NCBI GenBank assembly: GCA_964393825.1
Contig: CAYMUY010000005.1
Location: forward strand, 60,624 to 124,623
Source of the DNA: PFJX01 sp964393825
Lineage (GTDB): Bacteria > Pseudomonadota > Gammaproteobacteria > Burkholderiales > Thiobacillaceae
Length of the DNA: 64,000 bases
Direction: 5' to 3'
Shown in pieces: positions 27,642-38,130 of this stretch. The translations under genes and the position numbers were made by a program. The notes beneath the pieces are model-generated. The model was given only the letters and a program-made list of their open reading frames with translations. It was not told where the DNA came from and made no database searches. Within the stretch, counting starts at the first letter, position 1. Every line of letters starts with the position of its first letter.

Positions 27642-28751
27642 TTACCCGGCGTCAGGCTCCGGCGCATCGCCAAGGCGACGGGCGATGGCGGTGAATTCTT
27701 CGAAGCCCGCCAGGAAGGCATCGACGATATCGGGGTCGAAATGCTGGCCGCGACCGGCGGCGATCACCTCGCGGGCGGCGGCGAAAGGAAGGGCGTCCTT
27801 GTAGACGCGCCTGGACACCAGGGCATCGAATACGTCGGCAATGGCCATCAGCCGCGCAGGCAGGGGAATGGCGTCGCCGGCCAGGCCATCCGGGTAACCG
27901 CTGCCATCCCATTTCTCATGGTGCCAATGGGCGATTTCCCTGGCCAGGGCGAGAAACTCCACGGATCGGGCCGCTTCCCGCTCGGCCAGTTCGATGGCAT
28001 GCGCCCCCAGCCAGGCATGCGTGCGCATGACCTGCCACTCCGCCGCGGTAAGCGGTCCGGGCTTGAGCAGGATGGCATCGGGAATGCCGACCTTGCCGAT
28101 GTCGTGCAGGGGCGCGGAACGGGCCAGGAGGGTGATGTAGTGATCGGTGAGCGTAGCGGCGAAACGCGGGTGCGACCGCAGTCGCCGCGCCAGTTCATGG
28201 ACATACCCCTGGGTGCGCAGGATGTGGTTGCCGGTCTCGCTGTCGCGCGTCTCCGCCAGATGGGCGAGCGCGCGGATACCCACTTCCTGGATGATCTCGT
28301 TGTCCTCCATGCGCCGCGCGACTTCCGCTTCCAGCCAGGTATTCTGGTCGGTGAGGCGATCACGCGCCTGCTTCAGTTCCAGTTGGGTATGGATGCGCGC
28401 CAGGACGATCGCCGGCACCACGGGCTTGGTGATGTAGTCCACCGCGCCGGCGTCGAGCCCGCGCAGTTCCGCGTCGACGCTGTCCATCGCGGTGACGAAG
28501 ATGACCGGAATGTCGCGCGTGGCGGGTTCGGCGCGGAGCCGTTCGAACACCTGGTAGCCATCCAGACCCGGCATCATCACATCGAGCAGGATCAGATCCG
28601 GCTGCGGCTTCTCGGCGACGAGGCGTAATGCCTTTTCCCCCGAGGTGGCCGCGCTGACCCGATAGTGTGTACGCAGCAGGGCATCGAGAACCATGAGATT
28701 CTCGATCGCGTCATCGACGATCAGGATGGTGGCGGCACTGATTTCCGGCAT
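27642..28751 (-). CDS. Response regulator with HD-GYP domain, head of the kinase operon
   Basis: 369 residues. Receiver domain (about 8-125) with D13/D14 and phosphoacceptor D57 in LLDVMMPGLDG, then a complete HD-GYP domain with HDIGKVGI and HHEKWDGSGYP. It should lower c-di-GMP when phosphorylated. The open frame extends 29 codons upstream, but ATG 28751 is the better start because the receiver begins eight residues later and AGAGGTG lies upstream. Five bases separate its stop from the PAS sensor gene. As first gene of an operon that otherwise encodes only sensors and kinases, it is the obvious final output of that phosphorelay (inference from order and domain content). Confidence 0.92.
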   Translation of the reverse strand: MPEISAATILIVDDAIENLMVLDALLRTHYRVSAATSGEKALRLVAEKPQPDLILLDVMMPGLDGYQVFERLRAEPATRDIPVIFVTAMDSVDAELRGLDAGAVDYITKPVVPAIVLARIHTQLELKQARDRLTDQNTWLEAEVARRMEDNEIIQEVGIRALAHLAETRDSETGNHILRTQGYVHELARRLRSHPRFAATLTDHYITLLARSAPLHDIGKVGIPDAILLKPGPLTAAEWQVMRTHAWLGAHAIELAEREAARSVEFLALAREIAHWHHEKWDGSGYPDGLAGDAIPLPARLMAIADVFDALVSRRVYKDALPFAAAREVIAAGRGQHFDPDIVDAFLAGFEEFTAIARRLGDAPEPDAG

Positions 28752-28986
28752 CAAGGTAACACCTCTGGGACACTCCTCCTCTGCTATCGACCCGGGATCG
28801 GAATAACTTGAATATAGATATATCGCTGTGATCCACACGGCCCTTGTCCTGATCGAGCCGGGAAGCCCTGCCTCAAGTTCCTGGCCTGGCCGCCGTAATG
28901 GTTCCGGTGTCCTTCAACACCGCATGTGGAGACCTCATGTCCGATCCGCTCCTGTCGTCCATCCGCCTGACCTGACCGCGCAGACC
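28752..28986. promoter_or_regulatory. Divergent control region between the HD-GYP operon and the PAS-GGDEF-EAL gene
   Basis: 235 bases without a convincing gene. It holds a conspicuous AT-rich patch (28802-28826, containing TTGAATATAGATATATC) in otherwise GC-rich DNA, where promoters for both operons are expected; I could not settle exact -10/-35 pairs. A 12-codon frame, MSDPLLSSIRLT, starts at ATG 28937 after a GGAG and stops at 28975, eleven bases before the next gene; it may be a leader peptide or chance. Confidence 0.5.
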
Positions 28987-31809
28987 ATGACGTTCAACAA
29001 GGCCGATCCGCTCCTTGATGCCGCGCCCGGCATCTTCTTCATGTTCGACGAGCAGGGCCGATTTGTTGGCTGGAACCGTGCCTGCCTGGAGACATTCGGC
29101 CGCACGCCGGAGGAGATGCAGGCTTGCCACGCCCTCGATGTGGTGGCTCCGGACCAGAGGGAACGCGCGCGAGCGGCCTTCGAGACCCTGCTGGGTGGCA
29201 GGTCGGTGACCATGGACCTGGATTTCATCGTCGCCGACGGTCGCCGCCGCACCTTCCACGGCACCGGCGTGCCGGTGACCTGCGATGGGCAGCGCCATGT
29301 CACGGGCCTGATCGTGGACATCAGCGAACGCAAGCGGATGGAGGAGCACCTGCGCCTGTATGAGCGCATGGTCTCCTGCATGCCCGACCATCTCTCCGTC
29401 ATCGACCGCGATTACCGCTACGTCGCGGTCAACGACGCCTATCTGGCGCACCACGACCGGCCGCGCGAGGCCATCGTCGGCCATACCGTCGGGGAACTGC
29501 TGGGCCAGGAAATCTTCGACACCCTGATCAAGACCAGGCTGGACCGCTGCCTGGCCGGCGAACTCGTGAAGTTCCAGGCCTGGTTCGATTTCCCGGCGAG
29601 CGGCCGGCGCTTCCAGGACGTGACCTATACCCCGTATCTGGATGACGCTGGCGCCGTCGCGGGCATCATCGTGGCATCGCGCGACCTGACCGAACTGGAA
29701 CTGGCGCATCAGGCGCTGATCGCCAGCGAAACCAGCTTCCACCAGTTGCTGGACCAGGCGGCGGATGCCATCTTCATCAGCGACCTGGACGGCCGTTTCG
29801 TGGATGTCAACCAGCGCGCCTGCGACAACCTGGGCTATAGCAAATCCGAGTTGCTCGACTTGAACGTACTGGATGTGGAACAGGATTTCGACCTGGAAGC
29901 CGCCAAGGCCTCCTGGAACACGCTCCAGCCCGGCCAGGTCACCACCCTGCTGGGCCATCACCGGCGCAAGGATGGCAGCGTCTACCCGGCGGAGATCCGG
30001 GTGAGCAGCCTCGACCTGAACGGCCGGCGTCTGATGACCGGCCTGGCCCGCGACATCAGCGAGCGCATCCTGGCCGACGAAAAACTGCGGCAGGCGGCGG
30101 TGGTGTTCGACAACGCCCAGGAAGGCATCATGGTGACCGATGCGAACGCCCGCATCCTGGCGGTGAACCAGGCCTTCTGCGAGATCACCGGCTATAGCGA
30201 GTCGGAAGCGCTCGGCGCCACCCCGGGCAAGTTCAAGTCGGGACGCCACGACGCTGCCTTCTACCAGGCCATGTGGAACACGCTGGCCAGGACGGGGCGC
30301 TGGCAGGGCGAGGTCTGGGACCGGCGCCGCGATGGCGAGATCTATCCCAAGTGGCTGTCGATCAGCGCGGTGCGCAATGCCGCGGGCGAGACCTTGCGCT
30401 ATGTCGCCCTGTTCGCCGACATCACCCACCTCAAGGAATCGGAAGCGCGCCTGGAACACCTGGCGCACTTCGACGTGCTCACCGACCTGCCCAATCGTTT
30501 GCTGTTCAACTCGCGCCTGGAACATGCCCTGGACCAGGCCCGGCGCCACGGGGAGCACATCGCGCTGCTGTTCCTCGACCTGGACCGGTTCAAGACCATC
30601 AACGACAGTCTCGGCCACCCGGCCGGCGACGAGTTGCTGATCACGGTCGCGCAGCGCATCCGCAAGCGGCTGCGTGTCGAGGACACGCTGGCGCGCCTGG
30701 GTGGCGACGAGTTCGTCATTCTTCTGGAAAAACTGGACGCGGCGCAACGGGCGGCCATCGTCGCCCAGGATGTCCTGGAAGTGCTCGCCGAACCGATCCT
30801 GCTCGCCGGCGGCCATGAGGTCTTCATCGGTTGCAGCATCGGTATCAGCCTCTATCCGAACGACGCCATGGATGCCACCCGACTGGTCAGCAGCGCCGAT
30901 GCCGCGCTCTACCAGGCCAAGGAGCAGGGCCGCAACACCTACCGTTTCTATACCGAGGCGCTGACCACCGTGGCCAACGAGCATCTGGCCCTGGAGACAC
31001 GCCTGCGCCGCGGTCTCGAGCGCGGCGAGTTCATCCTGCACTACCAGCCGCTGATCGACGCGCGCGACGAGCGCCTGTTCGGGGTCGAGGCCCTGGTGCG
31101 CTGGCAGCCGCCGGGCGAAGCCCTGGTCCCCCCCGGGAGATTCATCCAGATCGCCGAGGAGACCGGCCTGATCGTGCCGCTGGGCGCCTGGATCCTGCGC
31201 ACCGCCTGCGCCCAGGCCAAGGCCTGGAGGGACGCGGGCCTGCCCCCCCTGGTCATGGCGGTGAACCTGTCCGGGCGGCAGTTCCAGTCCTCCGACATGG
31301 CGGAACTGGTGCGCGCGGCGCTCTCCGAGACCGGCCTGCCGGCCGGCAGCCTGGAGCTGGAACTGACCGAAAGCGTCCTCATGGAGCAGGCCGACCAGGC
31401 CATCGCCACCCTCGACGCCCTCAAGGCGCTGGGAGTGCGTCTGGCCATCGACGACTTCGGCACCGGCTATTCCTCCCTCGCCTATCTCAAGCGCTTCCCC
31501 ATCGACAAGCTGAAGATCGACCGGAGCTTCGTCGCCGGCCTCGCCGAAGATGCGGACGACCGTGAGATTGCCGCCACCATCATCGCCATGGCGCGCGGCC
31601 TGCATCTCGACGTCCTGGCGGAAGGTGTGGAAACGCAACAGCAATTGGCCCTGCTGCGGCAATTCGGTTGCGAGCAATACCAGGGCTACCTGTTCGGCAG
31701 GCCGGTTGCGGCGGCCGAGATCGAGCGTCGGCTGCGCGGGCTTGCGGCCCGGCCCGCGTGCGCGGACGCCCCGGAGCACGCGGAAGTTCCGGCGCGGCGC
31801 GCGCGGTAA
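28987..31809 (+). CDS. Soluble PAS-GGDEF-EAL c-di-GMP turnover protein
   Basis: 940 residues from ATG 28987, with no membrane helix. Four PAS domains (about 10-120, 125-245, 250-370, 372-495) precede GGDEF (572-576 in RLGGDEF, with the I-site RVED placed correctly) and EAL (701-703 in VEALVRW, plus ELTES, DDFGTGYSS, KIDRSF and AEGVET). Both catalytic halves look intact. The frame is open back to GTG 28828, but the extra residues show no domain; the start is uncertain because the Shine-Dalgarno is weak at 28987. It is divergent from the HD-GYP/kinase operon, so three c-di-GMP activities are controlled from one intergenic region. A 968-codon antisense frame is a shadow. Confidence 0.9.
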   Translation: MTFNKADPLLDAAPGIFFMFDEQGRFVGWNRACLETFGRTPEEMQACHALDVVAPDQRERARAAFETLLGGRSVTMDLDFIVADGRRRTFHGTGVPVTCDGQRHVTGLIVDISERKRMEEHLRLYERMVSCMPDHLSVIDRDYRYVAVNDAYLAHHDRPREAIVGHTVGELLGQEIFDTLIKTRLDRCLAGELVKFQAWFDFPASGRRFQDVTYTPYLDDAGAVAGIIVASRDLTELELAHQALIASETSFHQLLDQAADAIFISDLDGRFVDVNQRACDNLGYSKSELLDLNVLDVEQDFDLEAAKASWNTLQPGQVTTLLGHHRRKDGSVYPAEIRVSSLDLNGRRLMTGLARDISERILADEKLRQAAVVFDNAQEGIMVTDANARILAVNQAFCEITGYSESEALGATPGKFKSGRHDAAFYQAMWNTLARTGRWQGEVWDRRRDGEIYPKWLSISAVRNAAGETLRYVALFADITHLKESEARLEHLAHFDVLTDLPNRLLFNSRLEHALDQARRHGEHIALLFLDLDRFKTINDSLGHPAGDELLITVAQRIRKRLRVEDTLARLGGDEFVILLEKLDAAQRAAIVAQDVLEVLAEPILLAGGHEVFIGCSIGISLYPNDAMDATRLVSSADAALYQAKEQGRNTYRFYTEALTTVANEHLALETRLRRGLERGEFILHYQPLIDARDERLFGVEALVRWQPPGEALVPPGRFIQIAEETGLIVPLGAWILRTACAQAKAWRDAGLPPLVMAVNLSGRQFQSSDMAELVRAALSETGLPAGSLELELTESVLMEQADQAIATLDALKALGVRLAIDDFGTGYSSLAYLKRFPIDKLKIDRSFVAGLAEDADDREIAATIIAMARGLHLDVLAEGVETQQQLALLRQFGCEQYQGYLFGRPVAAAEIERRLRGLAARPACADAPEHAEVPARRAR

Positions 31810-31867
31810 CCCAGTCGAAATACCCGCCGTGCTAGAATGCGCGGCTTTTTTCTAACGGTTGCCCATC

Positions 31868-33709
<1,842 letters not shown>

Positions 33710-33720
33710 GCCGTTCCAAC

Positions 33721-33766
33721 GTAGCGCCGGCGTCTCGCCGGCCTGCCGGCGAGACGCCGGCGCTAC
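33721..33766. repeat. Perfect 21-bp inverted repeat (REP-like or terminator)
   Basis: Arms 33721-33741 and 33746-33766 are exact reverse complements around a CCTG loop. The arm begins GTAGCGCCGGCGTCTC. There is no T-tract, so it is not a standard rho-independent terminator. Shorter relatives occur near 34929 and 40356, which points to a dispersed intergenic repeat family. It sits between typA and mtfA. Confidence 0.85.
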
Positions 33767-33773
33767 ACCCACC

Positions 33774-34550
33774 ATGAGCCGCCTATTCCAGACCCTCTTC
33801 GCCAAATCGCAACCGGTGCCCGCGCCGGCGGCGGCGGATTGGGACAGGGCACTGAACCTGCCCCTGTTCGCGGGCCTCGCTGACGACGACCGCAAGCAGC
33901 TGCACACCCTGGCCGGGCAACTCCTGGCCGACAAGACATTCACCCCGGTGGCGGACGCCCAACCCAGCGGCGCCGACATCGCCGGCATCGCCGTACGCGC
34001 CGCGCTGCCCATCCTGAAGCTGGGCGTGTCCTGGTATCGCGGCTGGAACGAGGTGGTGCTCTACCCCGCGCAGTTCATCCATGATGGGGAAGAGATGGAC
34101 GAGCACGGCATCGTCCACGCCATGCATCATGTACGCAGCGGCGAAGCCTGGGCCGGCGGGCCACTGATCCTGTCACTGGACGACTTGCAGTGGTCCGGCC
34201 AGGGCGAGGGTTACGACGTGGTGATCCACGAATTCGCGCACAAGCTGGACATGGCGAGCGGCGGCGTCAATGGCCTGCCGCCGCTGCACGGCGACATGCG
34301 GGTGGAGGATTGGGCGGCGGCGTTCAACCCCGCCTTCACGGATTTCCGCCACCGCGTCGATGCCGGCGAGGAGACGGAAATCGACCCCTACGCGGCGGAA
34401 AGCCCGGCCGAGTTCTTCGCCGTGCTGAGCGAATACTTTTTCGATTTACCGGAGGCGCTGATCGACGCCTACCCGGCGGTGTACGAACAACTGCGCCGGT
34501 TCTACCGGCAGAACCCGATGGAGCGGTTTTATGACCCTGCAAATTCATGA
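33774..34550 (+). CDS. mtfA: MtfA-family zinc peptidase (M90)
   Basis: 258 residues. In E. coli MtfA is a cytosolic zinc aminopeptidase that binds the glucose-PTS repressor Mlc. The zinc motif HEFAH is in VIHEFAHKLDMASGGVNG, and the downstream ligand region is ESPAEFFAVLSEYFF. ATG 33774 right after the inverted repeat gives the normal family length; the frame is open into typA but that part is not conserved in kind. The thioredoxin-like gene starts inside its 3' end (20-base overlap), so the two are coupled. No Mlc or PTS gene is in the window, so the regulatory partner here is unknown. Confidence 0.93.
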   Translation: MSRLFQTLFAKSQPVPAPAAADWDRALNLPLFAGLADDDRKQLHTLAGQLLADKTFTPVADAQPSGADIAGIAVRAALPILKLGVSWYRGWNEVVLYPAQFIHDGEEMDEHGIVHAMHHVRSGEAWAGGPLILSLDDLQWSGQGEGYDVVIHEFAHKLDMASGGVNGLPPLHGDMRVEDWAAAFNPAFTDFRHRVDAGEETEIDPYAAESPAEFFAVLSEYFFDLPEALIDAYPAVYEQLRRFYRQNPMERFYDPANS

Positions 34551-34914
34551 CCACAAGCACGCGCAGGAAGTCTGCGACAAGTGCATTTTCGATACCGACA
34601 CCCACCACTTCGACGCGGATGTGGTCGAAGCCTCCAGGGACCACCTGGTGATGGTCGACATGTGGGCGGACTGGTGCGGCCCCTGTCACTTCCTCACCCC
34701 GGTGCTGCTCAAGGTCATTCCCAGCTACCAGGGCCGCGTGCGTCTGGCCAAGGTCGAGGTGGACGAAGGCGACAACATGAAGATCGCCGGCCGTCACGGC
34801 GCCCGCGGCTTCCCCACCGTGGTGCTGTACAAGGATGGCGTGGAAGTGGACCGCTTCCACTCCGCCAAGCCGGAACACTTCGTGCGCGAGTTCATCGAGA
34901 AGCATCTGGATTGA
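34531..34914 (+). CDS. Thioredoxin-domain protein
   Basis: 127 residues with the active site WCGPC in DMWADWCGPCHF and the cis-Pro in GARGFPTVVLYKDG. No signal peptide, so a cytoplasmic disulfide reductase. An N-terminal extension of about 25 residues carries a C-X2-C pair (EVCDKC) and several His, not part of classical thioredoxin; it could bind metal. GGAG at 34520-34523 precedes the ATG inside mtfA. The overlap with mtfA suggests a shared role, perhaps stress-related, but this is not known. Confidence 0.93.
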   Translation: MTLQIHDHKHAQEVCDKCIFDTDTHHFDADVVEASRDHLVMVDMWADWCGPCHFLTPVLLKVIPSYQGRVRLAKVEVDEGDNMKIAGRHGARGFPTVVLYKDGVEVDRFHSAKPEHFVREFIEKHLD

Positions 34915-34928
34915 CACGGACGGCCTGC

Positions 34929-34951
34929 GGCGCCGGCACCTCGCCGGCGCC
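34929..34951. repeat. Inverted repeat related to the one at 33721
   Basis: GGCGCCGG (34929-34936) and CCGGCGCC (34944-34951) form an eight-base stem with a seven-base loop. The unit GGCGCCGGCACCTCGCCGGC resembles AGCGCCGGCGTCTCGCCGGC at 33723 (17 of 20 bases). It lies between the thioredoxin-like gene and the aminotransferase gene. Confidence 0.65.
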
Positions 34952-34963
34952 ACATGATTCCCC

Positions 34964-36121
34964 ATGAATCCTCCCGCCCGCCGCGCCGCCGACATCGAAC
35001 CCTTCCGCGTCATGGAAATCCTGGCGCGGGCGCGGGCGCTGGAAGCCGGGGGCCGCGACATCGTCCACATGGAAGTGGGCGAGCCGGATTTCCCCACCCC
35101 GGAACCCATTGTCGCAGCCGGCATCGCCGCACTGCGCGCCGGCCACACCCACTACACCCCGGCACTGGGCCTGCCCGTCTTGCGCGAGGCCATCGCGGAG
35201 CATTACCGCGAGCGTCATGCCGTCGCGGTCGATCCGGCCCGCGTGGCCGTCACCCCCGGTGCCTCTGGCGCCTTGTTGCTGGTGATGGCGGCGCTGTTCG
35301 ATCCGGGCGACGAAGTGCTGCTGGCCGACCCCGGCTATCCCTGCAACCGGCATTTCGCGCGGGTAGTGGAAGCGCGCGGCGTCGGCGTACCGGTGGGTCC
35401 GGAGACGGACTTTCAACTCACCGCGCCCCTGGTGGACAAACACTGGGGGCCGCGCACCCGCGGCGTGCTGGTGGCCAACCCCGGCAACCCCACCGGCACG
35501 GTGATCGAGGCGGCCGAACTGCGCGCCATCCATGCCGTGGTGAAGGCGCGCGGCGGCTGGCTGATCGTCGACGAGATCTACCACGAGCTGATCTACGGCC
35601 GGGAAGAAGCCAGCGCCGCCGCCCTCGGTGACGACGTGATCGTCATCAACAGCTTCTCCAAGTATTTCCTGATGACCGGCTGGCGCCTGGGCTGGCTGCT
35701 GGCGCCGCCCGCGCTGATGCCGGCCATCGACCGGCTGGCGCAGAACCTGTTCCTCTCCGCCCCCACCGTCGCCCAGCACGCCGCCCTCGCCGCCCTGGCG
35801 CCGGGCACGCGGCCACTGCTGGAGGCACGCAAGGCCGAATTGCGCGGGCGCCGCGACCTGTTGTTGCCTGAACTGCGCCGCCTGGGCTTCGATATTCCGG
35901 TGGAACCAGGCGGCGCCTTCTACCTCTACGCCGACATCGGCCGCTTCGGCCTCGCCTCCGAAACCTTCGCGGAAAAACTGTTGCTGGAAGCCGGCGTCGC
36001 CATCACGCCGGGAACCGATTTCGGCGCGCACCAGGCCGCGCGGCATGTGCGCTTCGCCTATACCACGACCACGGAACGCATCCGGGAAGCGCTGTCGAGA
36101 ATCGCATCCTGGCTTCGCTGA
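34964..36121 (+). CDS. PLP-dependent class I/II aminotransferase
   Basis: 385 residues. Fold type I aminotransferase of the aspartate/AlaC-like group. Conserved parts are VGEPDFPTP, HYTPALGLPVLREA (substrate and PLP-phosphate region), NPGNPTGTV, DEIYHELIYG and the PLP lysine in NSFSKYFLMTGWRLGW, with the carboxylate-binding Arg in HVRFAYTTT. The amino donor cannot be decided from sequence. It stands alone on the plus strand upstream of min genes; its last codons contain the -35 candidate of minC. Confidence 0.93.
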   Translation: MNPPARRAADIEPFRVMEILARARALEAGGRDIVHMEVGEPDFPTPEPIVAAGIAALRAGHTHYTPALGLPVLREAIAEHYRERHAVAVDPARVAVTPGASGALLLVMAALFDPGDEVLLADPGYPCNRHFARVVEARGVGVPVGPETDFQLTAPLVDKHWGPRTRGVLVANPGNPTGTVIEAAELRAIHAVVKARGGWLIVDEIYHELIYGREEASAAALGDDVIVINSFSKYFLMTGWRLGWLLAPPALMPAIDRLAQNLFLSAPTVAQHAALAALAPGTRPLLEARKAELRGRRDLLLPELRRLGFDIPVEPGGAFYLYADIGRFGLASETFAEKLLLEAGVAITPGTDFGAHQAARHVRFAYTTTTERIREALSRIASWLR

Positions 36122-36142
36122 TGCCCGCGCTTCAACGATAAT
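36114..36142 (+). promoter_or_regulatory. Candidate promoter of minC
   Basis: TTCGCT (36114-36119), 17 bases, GATAAT (36137-36142) followed by GCGC. The -35 overlaps the aminotransferase stop codon. The same arrangement with the same hexamers and spacer occurs before minD, which raises confidence above what the weak -35 alone would give. Confidence 0.45.
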
Positions 36143-36177
36143 GCGCCACCCCACGCCGGCCACCCGCCCCTGACGCC

Positions 36178-36942
36178 ATGCCCAAAGACTCCCCGGCCTT
36201 CAAGATCAAGAATGCCAACCTGCCGCTGTTCGTGCTCCACGCGATGACGCCGGACATGACCCAATTCAAGCAGCAACTGGAAGCCCATCTCGCCCAGATG
36301 CCCGACTTTTTCGCCGGCGCGCCCGTGGCGGTGGGTCTGGCCGCCCTCGCCGAAGCCGAGGCGATACCGGATTTCGCTGACCTGGCCGACTTCATGCGGC
36401 AACGCGGCATGGCCATCGCCGGCGTGATCGGCGGTTCCGAAGCGCAACGCCGTGCCGCCCGCGAGGCCGGACTGGGGCTGTTCCCGGAGCCGCGCGCCGC
36501 GAAAAAGCAGATGGAACCCGCCGCACCAGCGCTGGAACCCGCTGCCGGGATCCAGACCAGTGTCGCCGTGCCGGAAACGCCAGTGGCCGTCCCGGCGCGC
36601 CGTCCCACCCTGGTGATCGACAAGCCGGTACGCGCCGGCCAGCGCATCCATGCCGAGGGCGGCGACCTGGTGGTGCTGGCCATCGTCAATGCCGGCGCCG
36701 AACTGATCGCCGATGGCGACATCCACGTCTACGCCCCCCTGCGCGGCCGCGCCCTGGCCGGCGCCCGCGGCGACACCACGGCGCGCATCTTCGCCCAGTG
36801 CATGGAAGCGGAACTGGTCTCCATCGCCGGCTATTTCCAGGTGTTCGAGGACGGCATCCCCGCCGCCCTGCGCGGCAAGGCGGTTCAGATCCATCTCGAT
36901 GGCGAGCGCGTGGCGCTGGCCGCGCTCGAACCGGTTCGCTGA
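36178..36942 (+). CDS. minC: Septum site-determining protein MinC
   Basis: 254 residues. Inhibitor of FtsZ ring formation, active at the poles when recruited to the membrane by MinD. The N-terminal FtsZ-binding domain covers about 1-105; a Pro/Ala-rich linker follows; the C-terminal beta-helix dimerisation domain (about 145-250) shows KPVRAGQRIHAEGGDLVV, GAELIADGDIHVYAPLRG and ARIFAQ. Part of a minC-minD-minE set in canonical order. The 58-base gap to minD contains its own promoter candidate. Confidence 0.96.
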   Translation: MPKDSPAFKIKNANLPLFVLHAMTPDMTQFKQQLEAHLAQMPDFFAGAPVAVGLAALAEAEAIPDFADLADFMRQRGMAIAGVIGGSEAQRRAAREAGLGLFPEPRAAKKQMEPAAPALEPAAGIQTSVAVPETPVAVPARRPTLVIDKPVRAGQRIHAEGGDLVVLAIVNAGAELIADGDIHVYAPLRGRALAGARGDTTARIFAQCMEAELVSIAGYFQVFEDGIPAALRGKAVQIHLDGERVALAALEPVR

Positions 36943-36963
36943 AAGCGCGAAGCCGGCGATAAT
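36935..36963 (+). promoter_or_regulatory. Candidate promoter of minD
   Basis: TTCGCT (36935-36940), 17 bases, GATAAT (36958-36963) then GCGC. Identical hexamers and spacing to the element before minC, again overlapping the preceding stop codon. Suggests minDE can be transcribed apart from minC. Confidence 0.45.
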
Positions 36964-37000
36964 GCGCAACGTTTTTCTGTTAGGTGAGGGATAGGCAAAA

Positions 37001-37813
37001 GTGGCAAAAGTCATCGTAGTGACCTCCGGCAAGGGCGGGGTGGGCAAGACCACCACCAGCGCCAGCTTTTCCAGCGGCCTCGCTTTGCGCGGCAACAAGA
37101 CCGTGGTGATCGACTTCGACGTCGGCCTGCGCAACCTCGACCTGATCATGGGCTGCGAGCGGCGCGTGGTGTTCGACATCATCAATGTCATCAACGGCGA
37201 CGCCAACCTGAACCGCGCCCTGATCAAGGACAAGCACTGCGACAACCTGTTCGTCCTGCCCGCCTCGCAGACCCGCGACAAGGACGCGCTGTCCCTGGAA
37301 GGCGTGGGCAAGATCATCGACGAGTTGAAGGAGACCTTCGACTACATCGTCTGCGATTCTCCCGCCGGCATCGAGCACGGTGCCTTTTCCGCCATGTATT
37401 ACGCCGACGAGGCGCTGGTGGTGACCAATCCGGAAGTGTCCTCGGTGCGCGACTCCGACCGCATCCTCGGCATCCTCGCCGCCAAGTCGAAACGCGCGGT
37501 GGAAAAACTGGACCCGGTCAGGGAACACCTGCTGGTGACCCGCTACAACCCCGGGCGCGTGGAAGCCGGCGAGATGCTGTCGGTGGATGACATCCAGGAG
37601 ATCCTGCGCATCCCGCTGCTCGGCGTCATCCCGGAATCGGAATCGGTGCTGCAGGCCTCCAACGCCGGCACCCCCGCCATCCACCTGGAAAAGAGCGACG
37701 TCGCCGAAGCCTACAAGGACGTGGTGGCGCGTTTCATGGGTGAAGACATCCCGATGCGCTTCACCACCGCCGAAAAGGTGGGTCTGTTCAAACGACTATT
37801 CGGAGGCCGCTGA
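37001..37813 (+). CDS. minD: Septum site-determining ATPase MinD
   Basis: 270 residues, GTG start with AGGTGAGGG upstream. Membrane-cycling ATPase that recruits MinC and oscillates with MinE. Deviant Walker A is KGGVGKTTTS near the N terminus; later motifs include DFDVGLRNLDLIMGCE and CDSPAGIE. The C-terminal amphipathic membrane-targeting helix is visible as AEKVGLFKRLFG. minE starts one base after its stop region (TGAGATG). Confidence 0.98.
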   Translation: MAKVIVVTSGKGGVGKTTTSASFSSGLALRGNKTVVIDFDVGLRNLDLIMGCERRVVFDIINVINGDANLNRALIKDKHCDNLFVLPASQTRDKDALSLEGVGKIIDELKETFDYIVCDSPAGIEHGAFSAMYYADEALVVTNPEVSSVRDSDRILGILAAKSKRAVEKLDPVREHLLVTRYNPGRVEAGEMLSVDDIQEILRIPLLGVIPESESVLQASNAGTPAIHLEKSDVAEAYKDVVARFMGEDIPMRFTTAEKVGLFKRLFGGR

Positions 37814-37814
37814 G

Positions 37815-38096
37815 ATGTCCCTGATCGATAACCTGCTCGACTACCTGCGCGGCCCCGAGAAAAAGACCGCCGCCGTGGCCAAGGAACGGCTGCAGATCAT
37901 CCTCGCCCACGAACGCGCCGGCCGCGGCGCCGCCACCCCGGACTACCTGCCGGCGCTGCAGGAAGAACTGCTGGAAGTCATCGCCAAATACATCCACATC
38001 GACCGTCAGATGATCAAGGTGCAACTGGATAAACACGGCGAGTATGACGTGCTGGAACTGAACATCACCCTGCCGGAAAACCAGCGCGTGCTGTGA
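37815..38096 (+). CDS. minE: Cell division topological specificity factor MinE
   Basis: 93 residues. Stimulates MinD ATPase and drives pole-to-pole oscillation. The N-terminal MinD-contact helix region is KERLQIILAHERAG, and the C-terminal dimerisation beta sheet follows (DYLPALQEELLEVIAKYI, IKVQLDKHGEYDVLELNI). Start ATG 37815 lies one base after the minD stop, with GGAGG at 37802-37806 as ribosome binding site. Transcription probably ends at the strong hairpin immediately downstream. Confidence 0.97.
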   Translation: MSLIDNLLDYLRGPEKKTAAVAKERLQIILAHERAGRGAATPDYLPALQEELLEVIAKYIHIDRQMIKVQLDKHGEYDVLELNITLPENQRVL

Positions 38097-38098
38097 GC

Positions 38099-38127
38099 CT
38101 TGCCCCCCTTTCCCAAAGGGGGGCAAG
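38099..38127. terminator. Bidirectional hairpin between minE and yajQ
   Basis: CTTGCCCCCCTTT (38099-38111) pairs perfectly with AAAGGGGGGCAAG (38115-38127) across a CCC loop. It lies between convergent genes, three bases from each neighbour. There is only a short T/A run inside the stem, so intrinsic termination is plausible rather than certain. Confidence 0.7.
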
Positions 38128-38130
38128 CAG

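Noticed and set aside
28827..28837. TGTGATCCACA as a CRP site
   Set aside because: The half-sites are three bases apart instead of the six required for CRP, and the rest of the consensus is absent.
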